Shown here piece after piece: positions 27,595 to 36,392 of a DNA stretch of 64,000 bases. This DNA is from Deltaproteobacteria bacterium. GTDB taxonomy: Bacteria; Myxococcota_A; JAADFL01. Each line of letters starts with the position of its first letter. Position 1 is the stretch's first letter. The position numbers and the translations under genes are program-made. Location: NCBI GenBank assembly GCA_013152945.1, contig JAADFL010000006.1, positions 10,353-74,352 of the forward strand, read 5' to 3'. A model generated the notes under the pieces. That model saw only the letters and a list, made by a program, of their open reading frames with translations, was not told the DNA's origin and searched no databases.

Positions 27595-29043
27595 ATGTTG
27601 AAGTTACTGCTGGTACGACCACTATTAAGACTGGAGAAAGCCGGAAAAGACGCCTTGCCCCCTCCTCTCGGCATCCTATCCCTGGCCGCATATATACGGA
27701 GCAAAGCCCCGGGCCTTGCCGAGACAAGGATAATCGATGAAAACATCAAAGCCATGAATGGCAATGCATGGAGCTCTTTATTGGAAGATTTCAGGCCCGA
27801 CGTCGTGGGAATCAGCGCCATGTCACTGGAACTCGGCAGGGTCAAATTTCTCGTGCGCTTGCTCAAGACGTGGAATGCCGGCCTGCCGATAGTTCTGGGC
27901 GGGCCTCTGGCATCATCCCGGACAAAAGACATACTCGGTGAAACCGGGGCGGATGCAGCCGTGACAGGAGAAGGAGAAAAAGCATTCCTGGAACTGCTGG
28001 AGGTATTGTCAAACGAGCGCCTTCCCGTGAATGCGGCGATCCCGGGCGTGGTTACCGTTACAGACCCTCCTGACAAGGAGCCCGGCGTTCCAGAGTTGTT
28101 GCAGGACCTCGACGAATTGCCCTTTCCTGCCTTCGATCTCGTCGATCTCGATCCCTATTGGCGCAATCCGCGACTGACACCGGTAAGCAAAAGCAGACGA
28201 TACCTGCCCCTGTTCACATCCAGGGGATGCCCTTACAGGTGTTCATATTGTCACAATATATTCGGCAAGCGTTTCAGGGCCATGTCGCCGGACAGGGTTG
28301 TCGAAGAAATCCAATACCTGCACCAAAGGTACGGTGTCGATGAATTCGAGATATTCGACGATATTTTCAACCTGGACCGGGACAGGGTGATGTCAATATG
28401 TTCCGGGATCAGGAAAAAGGGACTTAAAACCCGCTTCTCTTTCCCAAACGGCTTGCGGGGAGACAAGCTGGACAGGGAAATCATCACCGAGCTGAGCTCC
28501 GTTGGCACTTACCACATAGCCTTCGCAATCGAGACCGCGACGCCGAGATTGCAAAAAATGATCAATAAAAACATAGACCTGGATCGAATACGCATGAACA
28601 TCTCTACAGCACACAAACTCGGAATATTTACATGGGGTTTCTTCATGCTGGGTTTTCCGACAGAGACCAGACGCGAGGTCCTGGATACGATACGCTTTGC
28701 CAGGAGCCTCGACCTCCATGGCGCGTTTTTCTTTATGGTAATCCCGTTCGAGGGGACCAGGCTCTTCGAAGAGTCTATGGTAAAGGCCGGACAGCCCGAA
28801 CACAACTACAATTACTTCTATGCAGAGAGAAGCGCTTCGGAGAAAATCTCCGCGCACGAGCTGGAGAGGCTTCAGACAATGGCTTACATGAGTTTCTACC
28901 TGAAACCCCAGAGGTTACTCAGGTTGGCCCTGGACTTTCCCGGTAAAAAAACCGAACTGGCAGCCGACGCTGCCAAGCTATTCTACTATTCGGGAATCGA
29001 ACGTTATTTCACCAATCCGTTACGAAAATTCTTTTCAGCTTGA
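27595..29043 (+). CDS. B12-binding-domain radical SAM protein
   Basis: 482 aa. Residues 1-140 form a cobalamin-binding-like Rossmann domain (VVGISAMS, VLGGPLAS, VTGEGEKAF). The radical SAM domain follows with the cluster motif CPYRCSYC at about 212-219, and later blocks FAIETATPRLQ and GFFMLGFPTET. The C-terminal 80 residues are helical. This group includes methyltransferases and BchE-like cyclases; the substrate cannot be told. It follows smsB by 144 bases, but the upstream ribosome-binding site is weak (CAGG). An unlinked neighbour is an IS remnant downstream. Confidence 0.9.
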   Translation: MLKLLLVRPLLRLEKAGKDALPPPLGILSLAAYIRSKAPGLAETRIIDENIKAMNGNAWSSLLEDFRPDVVGISAMSLELGRVKFLVRLLKTWNAGLPIVLGGPLASSRTKDILGETGADAAVTGEGEKAFLELLEVLSNERLPVNAAIPGVVTVTDPPDKEPGVPELLQDLDELPFPAFDLVDLDPYWRNPRLTPVSKSRRYLPLFTSRGCPYRCSYCHNIFGKRFRAMSPDRVVEEIQYLHQRYGVDEFEIFDDIFNLDRDRVMSICSGIRKKGLKTRFSFPNGLRGDKLDREIITELSSVGTYHIAFAIETATPRLQKMINKNIDLDRIRMNISTAHKLGIFTWGFFMLGFPTETRREVLDTIRFARSLDLHGAFFFMVIPFEGTRLFEESMVKAGQPEHNYNYFYAERSASEKISAHELERLQTMAYMSFYLKPQRLLRLALDFPGKKTELAADAAKLFYYSGIERYFTNPLRKFFSA

Positions 29044-29214
29044 ATTTCATTGGAAGTAAAAAACTTTTTGAGCTTGAAGGAATTTTAATGATAAGAGTTG
29101 GGTGACATCACCTGATTTTGGGTGATCAATCCTGTTTTTTTGAGTTGCGATAGGGCGCTTTTTGACCGGAGAAGTGGATCTTTAACTGCCAGGCTGCATT
29201 TCCATCCGTTTTTA

Positions 29215-29440
29215 GGCGCAAAAACCCCTTATTCAGTGTATCAGTGCTTTGAGAGTCGCCCTTGTGCCGTCCACAAGCAGATGCACCTTGTAGCCGAACC
29301 ACTTGATAATCTTCCCTCACTTGCTCCCGTCTTTTCGAACGGCTCTGTCAGGGTTTGAAAAACCGGAGAAATCAACGTATGGCCACCATCTCCAGTTGAA
29401 ATATCCTGGTGCACCCGGGGGAATAAACATTCCAGCCCCC
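29215..29440 (-). pseudogene. degenerate IS4/IS1182-like transposase fragment
   Basis: Reading the minus strand in one frame gives YFNWRWWPYVDFSGFSNPD, RAVRKDGSK, a stop, then GKIIKWFGYKVHLLVDG, TRATLKALIH and another stop. The KxxKWFGYKxHLLVD block is characteristic of IS4/IS1182-type transposases, just before a catalytic region. Only this piece survives, with in-frame stops, so it is a fossil. No terminal inverted repeats were identified. Confidence 0.55.
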
Positions 29441-29501
29441 TGGATCACCCTGTCTTAAGGCAAGTTTACCACGGGTCGAACGGCTTGGAGTCAAATATTA
29501 C

Positions 29502-29530
29502 TTGACTTCTATATCCCATTAACTTACTAA
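29502..29530 (+). promoter_or_regulatory. sigma-70-type promoter of the DsrM/HdrD-receiver/kinase operon
   Basis: TTGACT (29502-29507), a 17-base spacer and TACTAA (29525-29530). It lies 82 bases before the DsrM-like gene, in a locally AT-rich patch. The spacing is ideal and both hexamers are near consensus. Confidence 0.55.
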
Positions 29531-29612
29531 GATTTCCAATATCCCGGAACGTGGCGAGCCTTGAGTGCAAGCCCCGGGCCATGCCGCGAACAGCTCGATC
29601 TGGAGGTGTGAG

Positions 29613-30317
29613 ATGTTTCTCTTCGAAAACGCTCCCTACCTTGACTGGGAGACTCTTTCCCCGGTTACCCGGCTGCTGATGAACCAGCTCCACTACATCG
29701 CCTTCACCTTCATGGTGGTGGTGTACACGTACTGGATAGTACAGATTTTCAAAATGCCCGCCGCAAAGGAAGGCACACCGCCGAGGGGGGACCATGACAA
29801 GGGAATCCGCTATGCATACATGACGCTGGCAATGCCGTGGGAACTGGAAAGCACGCGCAAGCACCTTGGTCGCTGGTTCCAGTTCGCCTTTTTCCACATA
29901 GCAATGGCAGCCGGTATTGCCACCGCCTTCGTGATGCCTATATCACACCAGGCTATGCGTAACCCTATAGTCATTCTCGGATTGCAGGTGATCTTCGCCA
30001 TAGCGGTACTCGTGGGGCTAATCCGACTGTCCCGAAGGATCTTTTTGCCGGCCATAAGGAAGATAAGCCACCCGGATGACTACTTCTGCCTGTTCCTCCT
30101 GGTCGCATGGATGGTCGCGGGCATACCCGCCGTCACTCAGAAGAACGAGGCTTCGCTGACTGCGTTTTACGCCTTGGCTACGTTTTTCCTGTTCTACGTC
30201 CCCTTCAGCAAGATCTCTCACTACATCTATTGGTTCTTCCTCCGTTACCACATGGGCAAGCACTTCGGCCACAGGGGCGTATACCCGAAGAAATCGGTAA
30301 CCGACAGTATTGCATGA
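29613..30317 (+). CDS. DsrM/HdrE-like membrane redox subunit (NarI-type)
   Basis: 234 aa from the ATG at 29613 (GGAGG 6 bases upstream). Five or six hydrophobic helices with several His (for example HYIAF near residue 27, HIAMAAG, PFSKISHYIYW). The C-terminus FLRYHMGKHFGHRGVYP resembles the cytoplasmic end of DsrM/HmeC-like b-type cytochromes. Such subunits pass electrons between the quinone pool and a DsrK/HdrD partner, which is the next gene, 22 bases on. The physiological partners (no DsrJ, O, P or Hdr A/B/C) are not in the window. Confidence 0.8.
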   Translation: MFLFENAPYLDWETLSPVTRLLMNQLHYIAFTFMVVVYTYWIVQIFKMPAAKEGTPPRGDHDKGIRYAYMTLAMPWELESTRKHLGRWFQFAFFHIAMAAGIATAFVMPISHQAMRNPIVILGLQVIFAIAVLVGLIRLSRRIFLPAIRKISHPDDYFCLFLLVAWMVAGIPAVTQKNEASLTAFYALATFFLFYVPFSKISHYIYWFFLRYHMGKHFGHRGVYPKKSVTDSIA

Positions 30318-30339
30318 TAAAGCAAGGAGGAGCGATACT

Positions 30340-32094
30340 ATGAAGCGTTCGGAAAAGGCACAAAAGGTCGTCGATGGATTCCAGGAGTCGGTAAAGTTGA
30401 GGCAGATGCTGCTCTCCCTTGCGGGTTGCGCTCACTGCGGCCTTTGCAACGACTCATGTCATTACTATTTGGCCACAGGTGATCCAGAGATGACTCCCGC
30501 CGCCAAATCTGACAAGATCAGGCGGCTGTACAAGTATCACAATGATCGGCTCGGCCGTATCTTTCCCTGGTGGGTCGGGGGCGAGACCCTCAAGACAGAC
30601 GAGGATCTGGAAGAGCTCAAGGACATAGTGTACGGATCCTGTACCATGTGCAGGCGCTGCACGTTCAATTGTCCCTTCGGCATAGACACGGCCCTCTTGA
30701 TGAGAACCGCTCGCGGTTTGATTACCGCACAGGGAGTGGCGCCGGAAGGAATACTGAGCGTTATGAAGGACCAGTGGGAGATAGGCAACCAGATGGGTGT
30801 CACCCCGAAGGACTACATCGAGACCCTCGAGTGGCTGGAGGAGGAGGTCCAGGACGAACTCCCTGATTTCAAGGTGCCTATAGACAAGGAAGGCGCGGAT
30901 ATCGTGTACGTCATCAACCCCAGGGAGGTCAAGTACGCCCCGCAGTCGCTCATGGCGGCATTCAAGATATTCCACTTGGCCGGGGAGAACTGGACCATGC
31001 CGAGCCAAGGTTGGGACAACACCAACTTCGGCCTTTTCTCAGGCGACAACAAGCTCGGAGCCCACATGGGCAACCTTGCCTTTAACCAAGCCAAGAAGCT
31101 CGGGGTGAAAAAGATGGTGATCTCCGAGTGCGGTCACGGCTTCAGAAGCACCAAGTGGGAATCCCCCAACTGGGCCAAGGCCAACCCCTTACCGTTCGAG
31201 ATCGAGAGCATCCTGGAGACCATGGTGCGTTACGTGAACCAGGGACGGATCGTGCTGGACCGCACCCGGAACAAGGAGCCGGTCACTTACCACGACCCAT
31301 GCAACCTGTCTCGCAGCGCCGGCATAACCGAGGAACCGAGGTTCCTGCTCAAGCGCTCCTGCATGGACTTCAGGGAGATGTACCCGAACAGGCAGGACAG
31401 CTTCTGCTGCACCGGCGGAGGCGGCGCCATGTCCATGTCCGAGTACGCCTCTAAAAGGATCGAGGTAGGAAGAATCAAGGCCGATCAGATCCGAGCCACA
31501 GGAGCCAAGCACGTTGCCACCGCCTGCCACAACTGCGAGGACGGTCTGTCCGACCTGGTAAAGCACTACAAGCTGGGCGTGACGGTCAAGAACGTGTGCG
31601 AGTTCGTGGCCGACGCCTGCGCCCTCCCCGAAGAGAAACGCAAGCTGGTTTCCATGCCCATCGCGGACATTGCCAAGGGAAAGAAGATCCTGGTCATCGA
31701 CGATCAGCCTGATGTGGTCCAGTACCTGGAGGCCTTCCTAAAGGATCAGGGATTCAGTGTTGTAATCGCCATGAACGGAGCGCAAGGCTTGGCAAAGGCC
31801 AAGCAGGAGAGGCCTGACCTGATCACCTTGGATATAACCATGCCGGGCAAGTCCGGCATAGAGGTCTTCACCGCCTTGAGAAAGGATCCCGATACCAAGG
31901 ATATTCCGGTGTTCATAATCACCGGGGTCATGAACTTCAGGCAACTTATGTACTACCGCGAAGTCATGCCGCCGGACGCTTACATGGAGAAACCGATCGA
32001 CACGGAGGCCCTGCTCTTGAACTTGAGGAGGCTCCTCGACGAGAGAAAACACGGCTCAAAGCCGGCGGACACGGCCAACATGACCGCCGTGTAG
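30340..32094 (+). CDS. HdrD/DsrK-like Fe-S protein fused to a C-terminal receiver domain
   Basis: 584 aa from the ATG at 30340 (AGGAGG 9 bases upstream). Two [4Fe-4S] motifs: CAHCGLCNDSC (about residue 30) and CTMCRRCTFNCP (about 101). Then a CCG-type catalytic domain: SECGHGF, HDPCNLSR, FCCTGGGG and CHNCEDGL, as in DsrK/HdrD, which carry a special 4Fe-4S site. From about residue 448 a complete response-regulator receiver follows: acidic pair in VIDDQPD, phosphoacceptor Asp about 498 in TLDITMPG, Thr in FIITG and Lys in MEKPID. Receivers are rare on Hdr-type enzymes. With the upstream DsrM-like subunit and the downstream kinase it suggests phospho-regulated electron transfer. Confidence 0.9.
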   Translation: MKRSEKAQKVVDGFQESVKLRQMLLSLAGCAHCGLCNDSCHYYLATGDPEMTPAAKSDKIRRLYKYHNDRLGRIFPWWVGGETLKTDEDLEELKDIVYGSCTMCRRCTFNCPFGIDTALLMRTARGLITAQGVAPEGILSVMKDQWEIGNQMGVTPKDYIETLEWLEEEVQDELPDFKVPIDKEGADIVYVINPREVKYAPQSLMAAFKIFHLAGENWTMPSQGWDNTNFGLFSGDNKLGAHMGNLAFNQAKKLGVKKMVISECGHGFRSTKWESPNWAKANPLPFEIESILETMVRYVNQGRIVLDRTRNKEPVTYHDPCNLSRSAGITEEPRFLLKRSCMDFREMYPNRQDSFCCTGGGGAMSMSEYASKRIEVGRIKADQIRATGAKHVATACHNCEDGLSDLVKHYKLGVTVKNVCEFVADACALPEEKRKLVSMPIADIAKGKKILVIDDQPDVVQYLEAFLKDQGFSVVIAMNGAQGLAKAKQERPDLITLDITMPGKSGIEVFTALRKDPDTKDIPVFIITGVMNFRQLMYYREVMPPDAYMEKPIDTEALLLNLRRLLDERKHGSKPADTANMTAV

Positions 32095-32168
32095 CATCGG
32101 CGCGGTCTCAATGCATGCTCGCGCCCCAGTGTACGTCCGCCCGGGGTTGCGATCAGGAGGCTCTGGCC

Positions 32169-33620
32169 ATGTCGGAGGTTATAACTTTCGTAGGCGGCGA
32201 CTCGCCGACCAGCAAGCTCGGTTACGAGGAGATTTTCAAAGCTACCCCGTGCTTCCTTACGGTCCAGGATCACAACTATCGGATAATCTCCGCAAACGAT
32301 CTGCACAGGAAGGTGTTCGGCGAGGGCATCGGCAAGTACTGTTACGAGGTGTACAAGAAGCGCACAGAGCGGTGCCGCGACTGCCCTGTCAACGAGACCT
32401 TCGAGGACGGTCTCATCCATCGCAGCGAGCAGGATGTGGTGCTGCCTGACGGGCGTAAGATGCCCATCCTTGCTTACACCGCGCCTATAACCGATTCCGA
32501 CGGGACGGTCACCCACGCAGTGAAAGTGAGCGCCGACATCACGCCTGTAAAGCTTCTCGAGGAAAAGCTGCGCGAGAGCCGTGAGCGCTTCAGGCTACTT
32601 TTCGAGGAGGTGCCCTGCTACATCTCGGTCCAGGATCGCGATCTCAAGATAGTACAAGCCAACAGCGCCTTCAAGCGCGACTTCGGAGACTACATAGGCG
32701 CCGCCTACTGCTACGAGGTGTACAAGCGCAGGGGAGAACCCTGCATCAGATGCCCTGTGGCCAAGAGCTTCAGCGACGGCCGGAGCCACCAGAGCGAGGA
32801 GGTGGTCATCGCGCGAGACGGCCAGCCTATAAGCACGTTGGTTATCACCGCCCCGATACTCGACACGAACGGCAAGGTGATCCAGGTCATGGAGGTGTCC
32901 ACCAACATCACGGACGTTCGGAAGCTGCAGGATCAGCTCTCCCAGCTCGGCCTCCTCGTGGGCTCCATCTCCCACGGCATCAAGGGCCTGCTCACCGGGC
33001 TGGACGGCGGCATGTACCTAATGAACACCGGGTTTGAGAACAACCGTCCGGATAGGATCGAGAAAGGCTGGAAGATGATCCGCCGCAACGTGGAGCAGGT
33101 CAGGAGCATAGTGCTGGACCTGCTCTACATAGCCAAGGAGAGGGAGCCCGAGTGGCATGAGGTGGACATACTGGAGCTGTTGAAGGACGTGTCCCGCATG
33201 TTCGCAAAGAAGGCCGCTGATATGGGCATAAAGCTCCGGGTGGAACTGGCCCCTGACATAGGCACCGCCCAGGCGGACCAGAAGTCCTTGAAGGCCAGCC
33301 TGGTCAACATACTGGAGAACTCAATAGACGCATGCCGCGTGGACACCAAGGATGTAAGTCACAGTATATCGCTGGTTGGAAACGGTTCGACCGACGAGGT
33401 CACAATCGTGGTGGAGGACAACGGGATCGGCATGGACCAGGAGACCAAGTCCTTGATCTTCAGCCTGTTCTTCTCCTCAAAGGGAATGGAGGGCACGGGT
33501 CTGGGCCTCTTCATAGCCAACAAGGTGGTGGAAAAGCACGGAGGCACCATATCGGTCGAATCCGAGCCCGGCAACGGAACGCGCTTCACGATCAAGCTCC
33601 CCAGGCAGAGGCGGGAGTAA
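32169..33620 (+). CDS. soluble histidine kinase with two Cys-motif PAS domains
   Basis: 483 aa from the ATG at 32169 (AGGAGG 8 bases upstream). No membrane helix. Two PAS domains, each with a conserved insert of the form CYEVYK-x-R-x3-C-x2-CPV (CxxCP at about 68-72 and 192-196). The phosphoacceptor His is in SISHGIK (about 269), followed by a HATPase with N box (NILENSIDA), G1 (VEDNGIGM) and G2 (GTGLGLFIA). The paired cysteines suggest a redox or metal sensor. It lies 74 bases after the receiver-fused HdrD-like gene, whose receiver is its obvious candidate target. Confidence 0.9.
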   Translation: MSEVITFVGGDSPTSKLGYEEIFKATPCFLTVQDHNYRIISANDLHRKVFGEGIGKYCYEVYKKRTERCRDCPVNETFEDGLIHRSEQDVVLPDGRKMPILAYTAPITDSDGTVTHAVKVSADITPVKLLEEKLRESRERFRLLFEEVPCYISVQDRDLKIVQANSAFKRDFGDYIGAAYCYEVYKRRGEPCIRCPVAKSFSDGRSHQSEEVVIARDGQPISTLVITAPILDTNGKVIQVMEVSTNITDVRKLQDQLSQLGLLVGSISHGIKGLLTGLDGGMYLMNTGFENNRPDRIEKGWKMIRRNVEQVRSIVLDLLYIAKEREPEWHEVDILELLKDVSRMFAKKAADMGIKLRVELAPDIGTAQADQKSLKASLVNILENSIDACRVDTKDVSHSISLVGNGSTDEVTIVVEDNGIGMDQETKSLIFSLFFSSKGMEGTGLGLFIANKVVEKHGGTISVESEPGNGTRFTIKLPRQRRE

Positions 33621-34013
33621 GTTACCGGATTAGGCGGTCATCACCCTGGACTAGGCCCTCCCTACCCGGCCCTCCCCACCCAGGTTGGTTTTCAGGGTGC
33701 CTAAAATATGCTGTTATTTCATGCACTAGGGGTGGTTCGCGAACCGCCCATGCGAGATCAAATCCAAACGATTTGTTTTTTTATCTCCTGGACCAGGCCG
33801 GCTTTCCACCGCCCTCACCCCCTTTTGTCCCCCTCTCCCGCAGAGCGGGCGAGGGGGATCGTTTGGTACCAACGATTCCAGGGGCAACACCCATGGAATT
33901 TTTGACATTTTAATTCGGCTACCACACAGAAAAAAATTTTATTGACTTTCTGATGATTATGCAGTACCCAAAGTGGATCATTTGTCCGGAGTTGCCGGGC
34001 ACGGAGGCTTGCG
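33621..34013. other. 393-base non-coding region with repeat copy B and a possible rpmE promoter
   Basis: No gene supported; the short open frames here lie inside the repeat. Positions 33671-33926 hold repeat copy B. To its right, TTGACT (33942-33947), 17 bases and TACCCA (33965-33970) form a weak promoter candidate for rpmE. Confidence 0.5.
33671..33926 (-). repeat. dispersed palindrome-rich repeat, copy B (inverted relative to copy A)
   Basis: About 256 bases matching 6600-6921 on the opposite strand over almost its full length, with short gaps. Both ends are shared: the GGGTGGGGAGGGC end (GCCCTCCCCACCC at 33671) and the TAGCCGAATTAAAATGTCA end near 33926. It keeps the CCCCTCGCCCG hairpin and a GGTTCGCGAACC palindrome core, which is more perfect than in copy A. 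Confidence 0.85.
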
Positions 34014-34226
34014 ATGAAGAAAGGCATTCATCCGGAGTATAAACCGGCCACTATAACTTGTGCCTGCGGTAATGTCATTGAGACACATTCCACGAGGGGA
34101 AGCTTCAGCGTCGAGATTTGTTCGGCTTGCCATCCATTCTTCACCGGTAAGCAGAAACTCGTGGACTCTGCAGGACGGGTAGAGCGCTTCAAGAAAAAAT
34201 ACGCAAAGAGATACGGCGGTAACTAG
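34014..34226 (+). CDS. rpmE: 50S ribosomal protein L31
   Basis: 70 aa, the normal length. It begins MKKGIHPEY and has the four zinc-ligand cysteines of the C+ form (CACG ... [10 protein letters not shown]). GGAGG lies 6 bases upstream. The order rpmE, DUF1385, prfA, prmC is conserved in many bacteria. Confidence 0.97.
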   Translation: MKKGIHPEYKPATITCACGNVIETHSTRGSFSVEICSACHPFFTGKQKLVDSAGRVERFKKKYAKRYGGN

Positions 34227-34283
34227 CAATTTCAACATAGTAAGTTCTAAATCAGTGGGGCTGTCCCGGAGGGCTGTCTATTC

Positions 34284-35303
34284 ATGAGTGAACGCCCGTA
34301 CGTGGGAGGGCAAGCGGTCATTGAAGGGGTAATGATGCGTGGACCGCGCTCCCTGGCCATTGCGGTAAGACGACCAGGGGGAGAGATAGTCATCAAAGAC
34401 TCACCTTGGCGATCAATATGGGAAAGGTACGCCTTTTTGAGATGGCCCTTTTTCAGAGGAAGCATAGTCCTGCTGGAAACCCTGATCAATGGAATCCAGG
34501 CCTTGTCGTTCTCTGCAGAACAGGCTTCCATCGAAAATGCCAATGAAGCCACCGGGGACCAGGGATCACCCGGTCTCACGGGCTTTGCCATGTACGGAAC
34601 ACTGGCAATAGCCCTTGCATTCGCCATCGGTCTCTTCGTAGTACTTCCGCATCTGTTGACCTTGAGTATCGGCTGGATGAGCGGCATCGAATTGGATGTG
34701 AATTCAATTTGGTTCCACATCATAGATGGCGGAATCAAGGCGATAATATTCCTGGTTTATGTGTTTTCCATCGGTTTGCTGCCGGATATCAGACGAGTGC
34801 TGATGTACCATGGCGCGGAGCATAAGACAATATATACATATGAGAACCACGAGGAACTTGTTGTAGAAAACGCCAGGCGCCACAGTACGAGACATCCGAG
34901 ATGCGGGACAGCCTTTCTGCTCATAGTGATCTTTATTTCAATAATTGTTTTCGCATTGGCATTCGTATGGCTTCCGCCGCTTACCGGAAACCGGGTTGCG
35001 GATACTGTCATCGTAATACTCATTAAGCTCCCCCTGTTGTTCCCTGTAGGGGGAATTGCTTATGAATACCAGAGATTCGTGGCCAAAAGAATGGGCAGTA
35101 CATGGGTAAAGGCCCTGGCATGGCCCGGCCTTGCAATGCAGGGACTGACCACCAGGGAACCTACGGACGACCAGTTGGAGGTGGCCATCGCATCAATGAA
35201 GCAGGCCCTTTGGAGAGAGGCTGCGGGTCCGGAAGCCAAGGCGCCTGTTGGTTCAGACGAACTGATCCACGTCAGGGACTATATGTCGGTCGGGGCGGAG
35301 TGA
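34284..35303 (+). CDS. DUF1385/YqhQ-like membrane protein
   Basis: 339 aa. Begins with the diagnostic YVGGQAVIEGVMMRGP. Four or so membrane helices, with the conserved MYHGAEHKTIYTYE block between them and a HPRCGTAFLL segment. The function is not established in this family. Its place between rpmE and prfA is conserved across phyla, which supports the call. Confidence 0.93.
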   Translation: MSERPYVGGQAVIEGVMMRGPRSLAIAVRRPGGEIVIKDSPWRSIWERYAFLRWPFFRGSIVLLETLINGIQALSFSAEQASIENANEATGDQGSPGLTGFAMYGTLAIALAFAIGLFVVLPHLLTLSIGWMSGIELDVNSIWFHIIDGGIKAIIFLVYVFSIGLLPDIRRVLMYHGAEHKTIYTYENHEELVVENARRHSTRHPRCGTAFLLIVIFISIIVFALAFVWLPPLTGNRVADTVIVILIKLPLLFPVGGIAYEYQRFVAKRMGSTWVKALAWPGLAMQGLTTREPTDDQLEVAIASMKQALWREAAGPEAKAPVGSDELIHVRDYMSVGAE

Positions 35304-35306
35304 GGC

Positions 35307-36392
35307 ATGTTCGAGAGCCTGGGTAAGGTAGTAGACAGGTACGAAGAATTGGGCCGCCTCCTGTCGGATGAGAAGGTCATAAAAGACCGGAAAGAATTCA
35401 TCAGGCTAAGCCGCGAATATGCCGAGGTCGGCAGGGTGGTTGGAGCATATAACAAGTACAAGAAAACAGAACAGGAACTGGCGGATAGCAAGGAACTCTT
35501 GTTGGACAAGGACCCGGAGGTCAGAGAATTGGCCGGCCAGGAAGTGGCCGAGCTTGAGGCGAGGCTTGAAAGAGAAGAAAATGAACTCAACGAGTTGCTT
35601 CTGCCAAAAGATCCAAGGGACGATAAGAACACGTTCATCGAAATCAGGGCGGGAACCGGCGGCGAGGAAGCAGGACTTTTTGCCGCCGACCTGCTTAGAA
35701 TGTACGTCAGGTTTGCAGAAAGAAGGAATTGGACGACCGAGATCATAAGCTCAACCCAAACCGATCTTGGAGGATTCAAGGAAGTCGTCCTCCTGGTCAA
35801 GGGAGAACAGGTCTATAGCAGGCTGAAATATGAAGGAGGGGTTCACAGGGTTCAAAGAGTCCCGGAAACAGAGGCACAGGGAAGAATACATACCAGTGCC
35901 GTAACAGTAGCCGTCATGCCCGAAGCCGACGAAGTGGAACTCGACATAGACGAAAAGGATCTGAAGATAGATGTATTCAGGTCCAGCGGCCCGGGAGGAC
36001 AATCGGTTAATACAACAGACAGCGCGGTCAGGATCACTCATCTTCCCACCAACACGGTTGTGATATGTCAGGACGAAAAATCGCAGCACAAGAATAAGGC
36101 AAAGGCCATGAAGGTCTTGAGAGCCAGGCTCATGGACAGGCTCACAAGGGAGCGGGACAGAGAAATGGCTGAAGAACGTCGCATAATGGTAGGATCCGGT
36201 GACAGGAGCGAGCGAATAAGAACCTATAATTTCCCACAGGGGAGGGTAACGGATCACAGGATCGGATTGACATTGTACAAACTCGACCAAGTGTTGGACG
36301 GTGACCTGGAACCGGTAATCGAGCCCCTGGCGCTCCATTTCAGGGCCAAGAGCCTGCGTGCGGGTGAATCTGACAATGGCAGGTCTGACTAG
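35307..36392 (+). CDS. prfA: peptide chain release factor 1
   Basis: 361 aa. Catalytic GGQ in [17 protein letters not shown] (about residues 230-232). The codon-recognition tripeptide region reads [15 protein letters not shown], typical of RF1 (P-x-T). The C-terminal domain is intact. It terminates at UAA/UAG. It lies 3 bases after the DUF1385 gene and overlaps prmC, which methylates the GGQ Gln. Confidence 0.97.
   Translation: MFESLGKVVDRYEELGRLLSDEKVIKDRKEFIRLSREYAEVGRVVGAYNKYKKTEQELADSKELLLDKDPEVRELAGQEVAELEARLEREENELNELLLPKDPRDDKNTFIEIRAGTGGEEAGLFAADLLRMYVRFAERRNWTTEIISSTQTDLGGFKEVVLLVKGEQVYSRLKYEGGVHRVQRVPETEAQGRIHTSAVTVAVMPEADEVELDIDEKDLKIDVFRSSGPGGQSVNTTDSAVRITHLPTNTVVICQDEKSQHKNKAKAMKVLRARLMDRLTRERDREMAEERRIMVGSGDRSERIRTYNFPQGRVTDHRIGLTLYKLDQVLDGDLEPVIEPLALHFRAKSLRAGESDNGRSD

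Larger units (their letters stand above)
29044..29612. other. 569-base region with a transposase remnant and a promoter
   Basis: No intact gene. It contains the minus-strand transposase fragment and the sigma-70-like promoter listed separately. The first 100 bases are AT-rich with an internal TGGGTGA repeat (29099-29124) and no recognised signal. Confidence 0.55.

Noticed and set aside
29122-29358. Plus-strand open frame in the intergenic region upstream of the DsrM-like gene
   Set aside because: The opposite strand carries the transposase-like block KWFGYKxHLLVD; the plus frame has no features.
33332-33913. Plus-strand open frame overlapping the kinase 3' end and repeat copy B
   Set aside because: It runs through the repeat and has no independent start; the repeat is non-coding in both copies.
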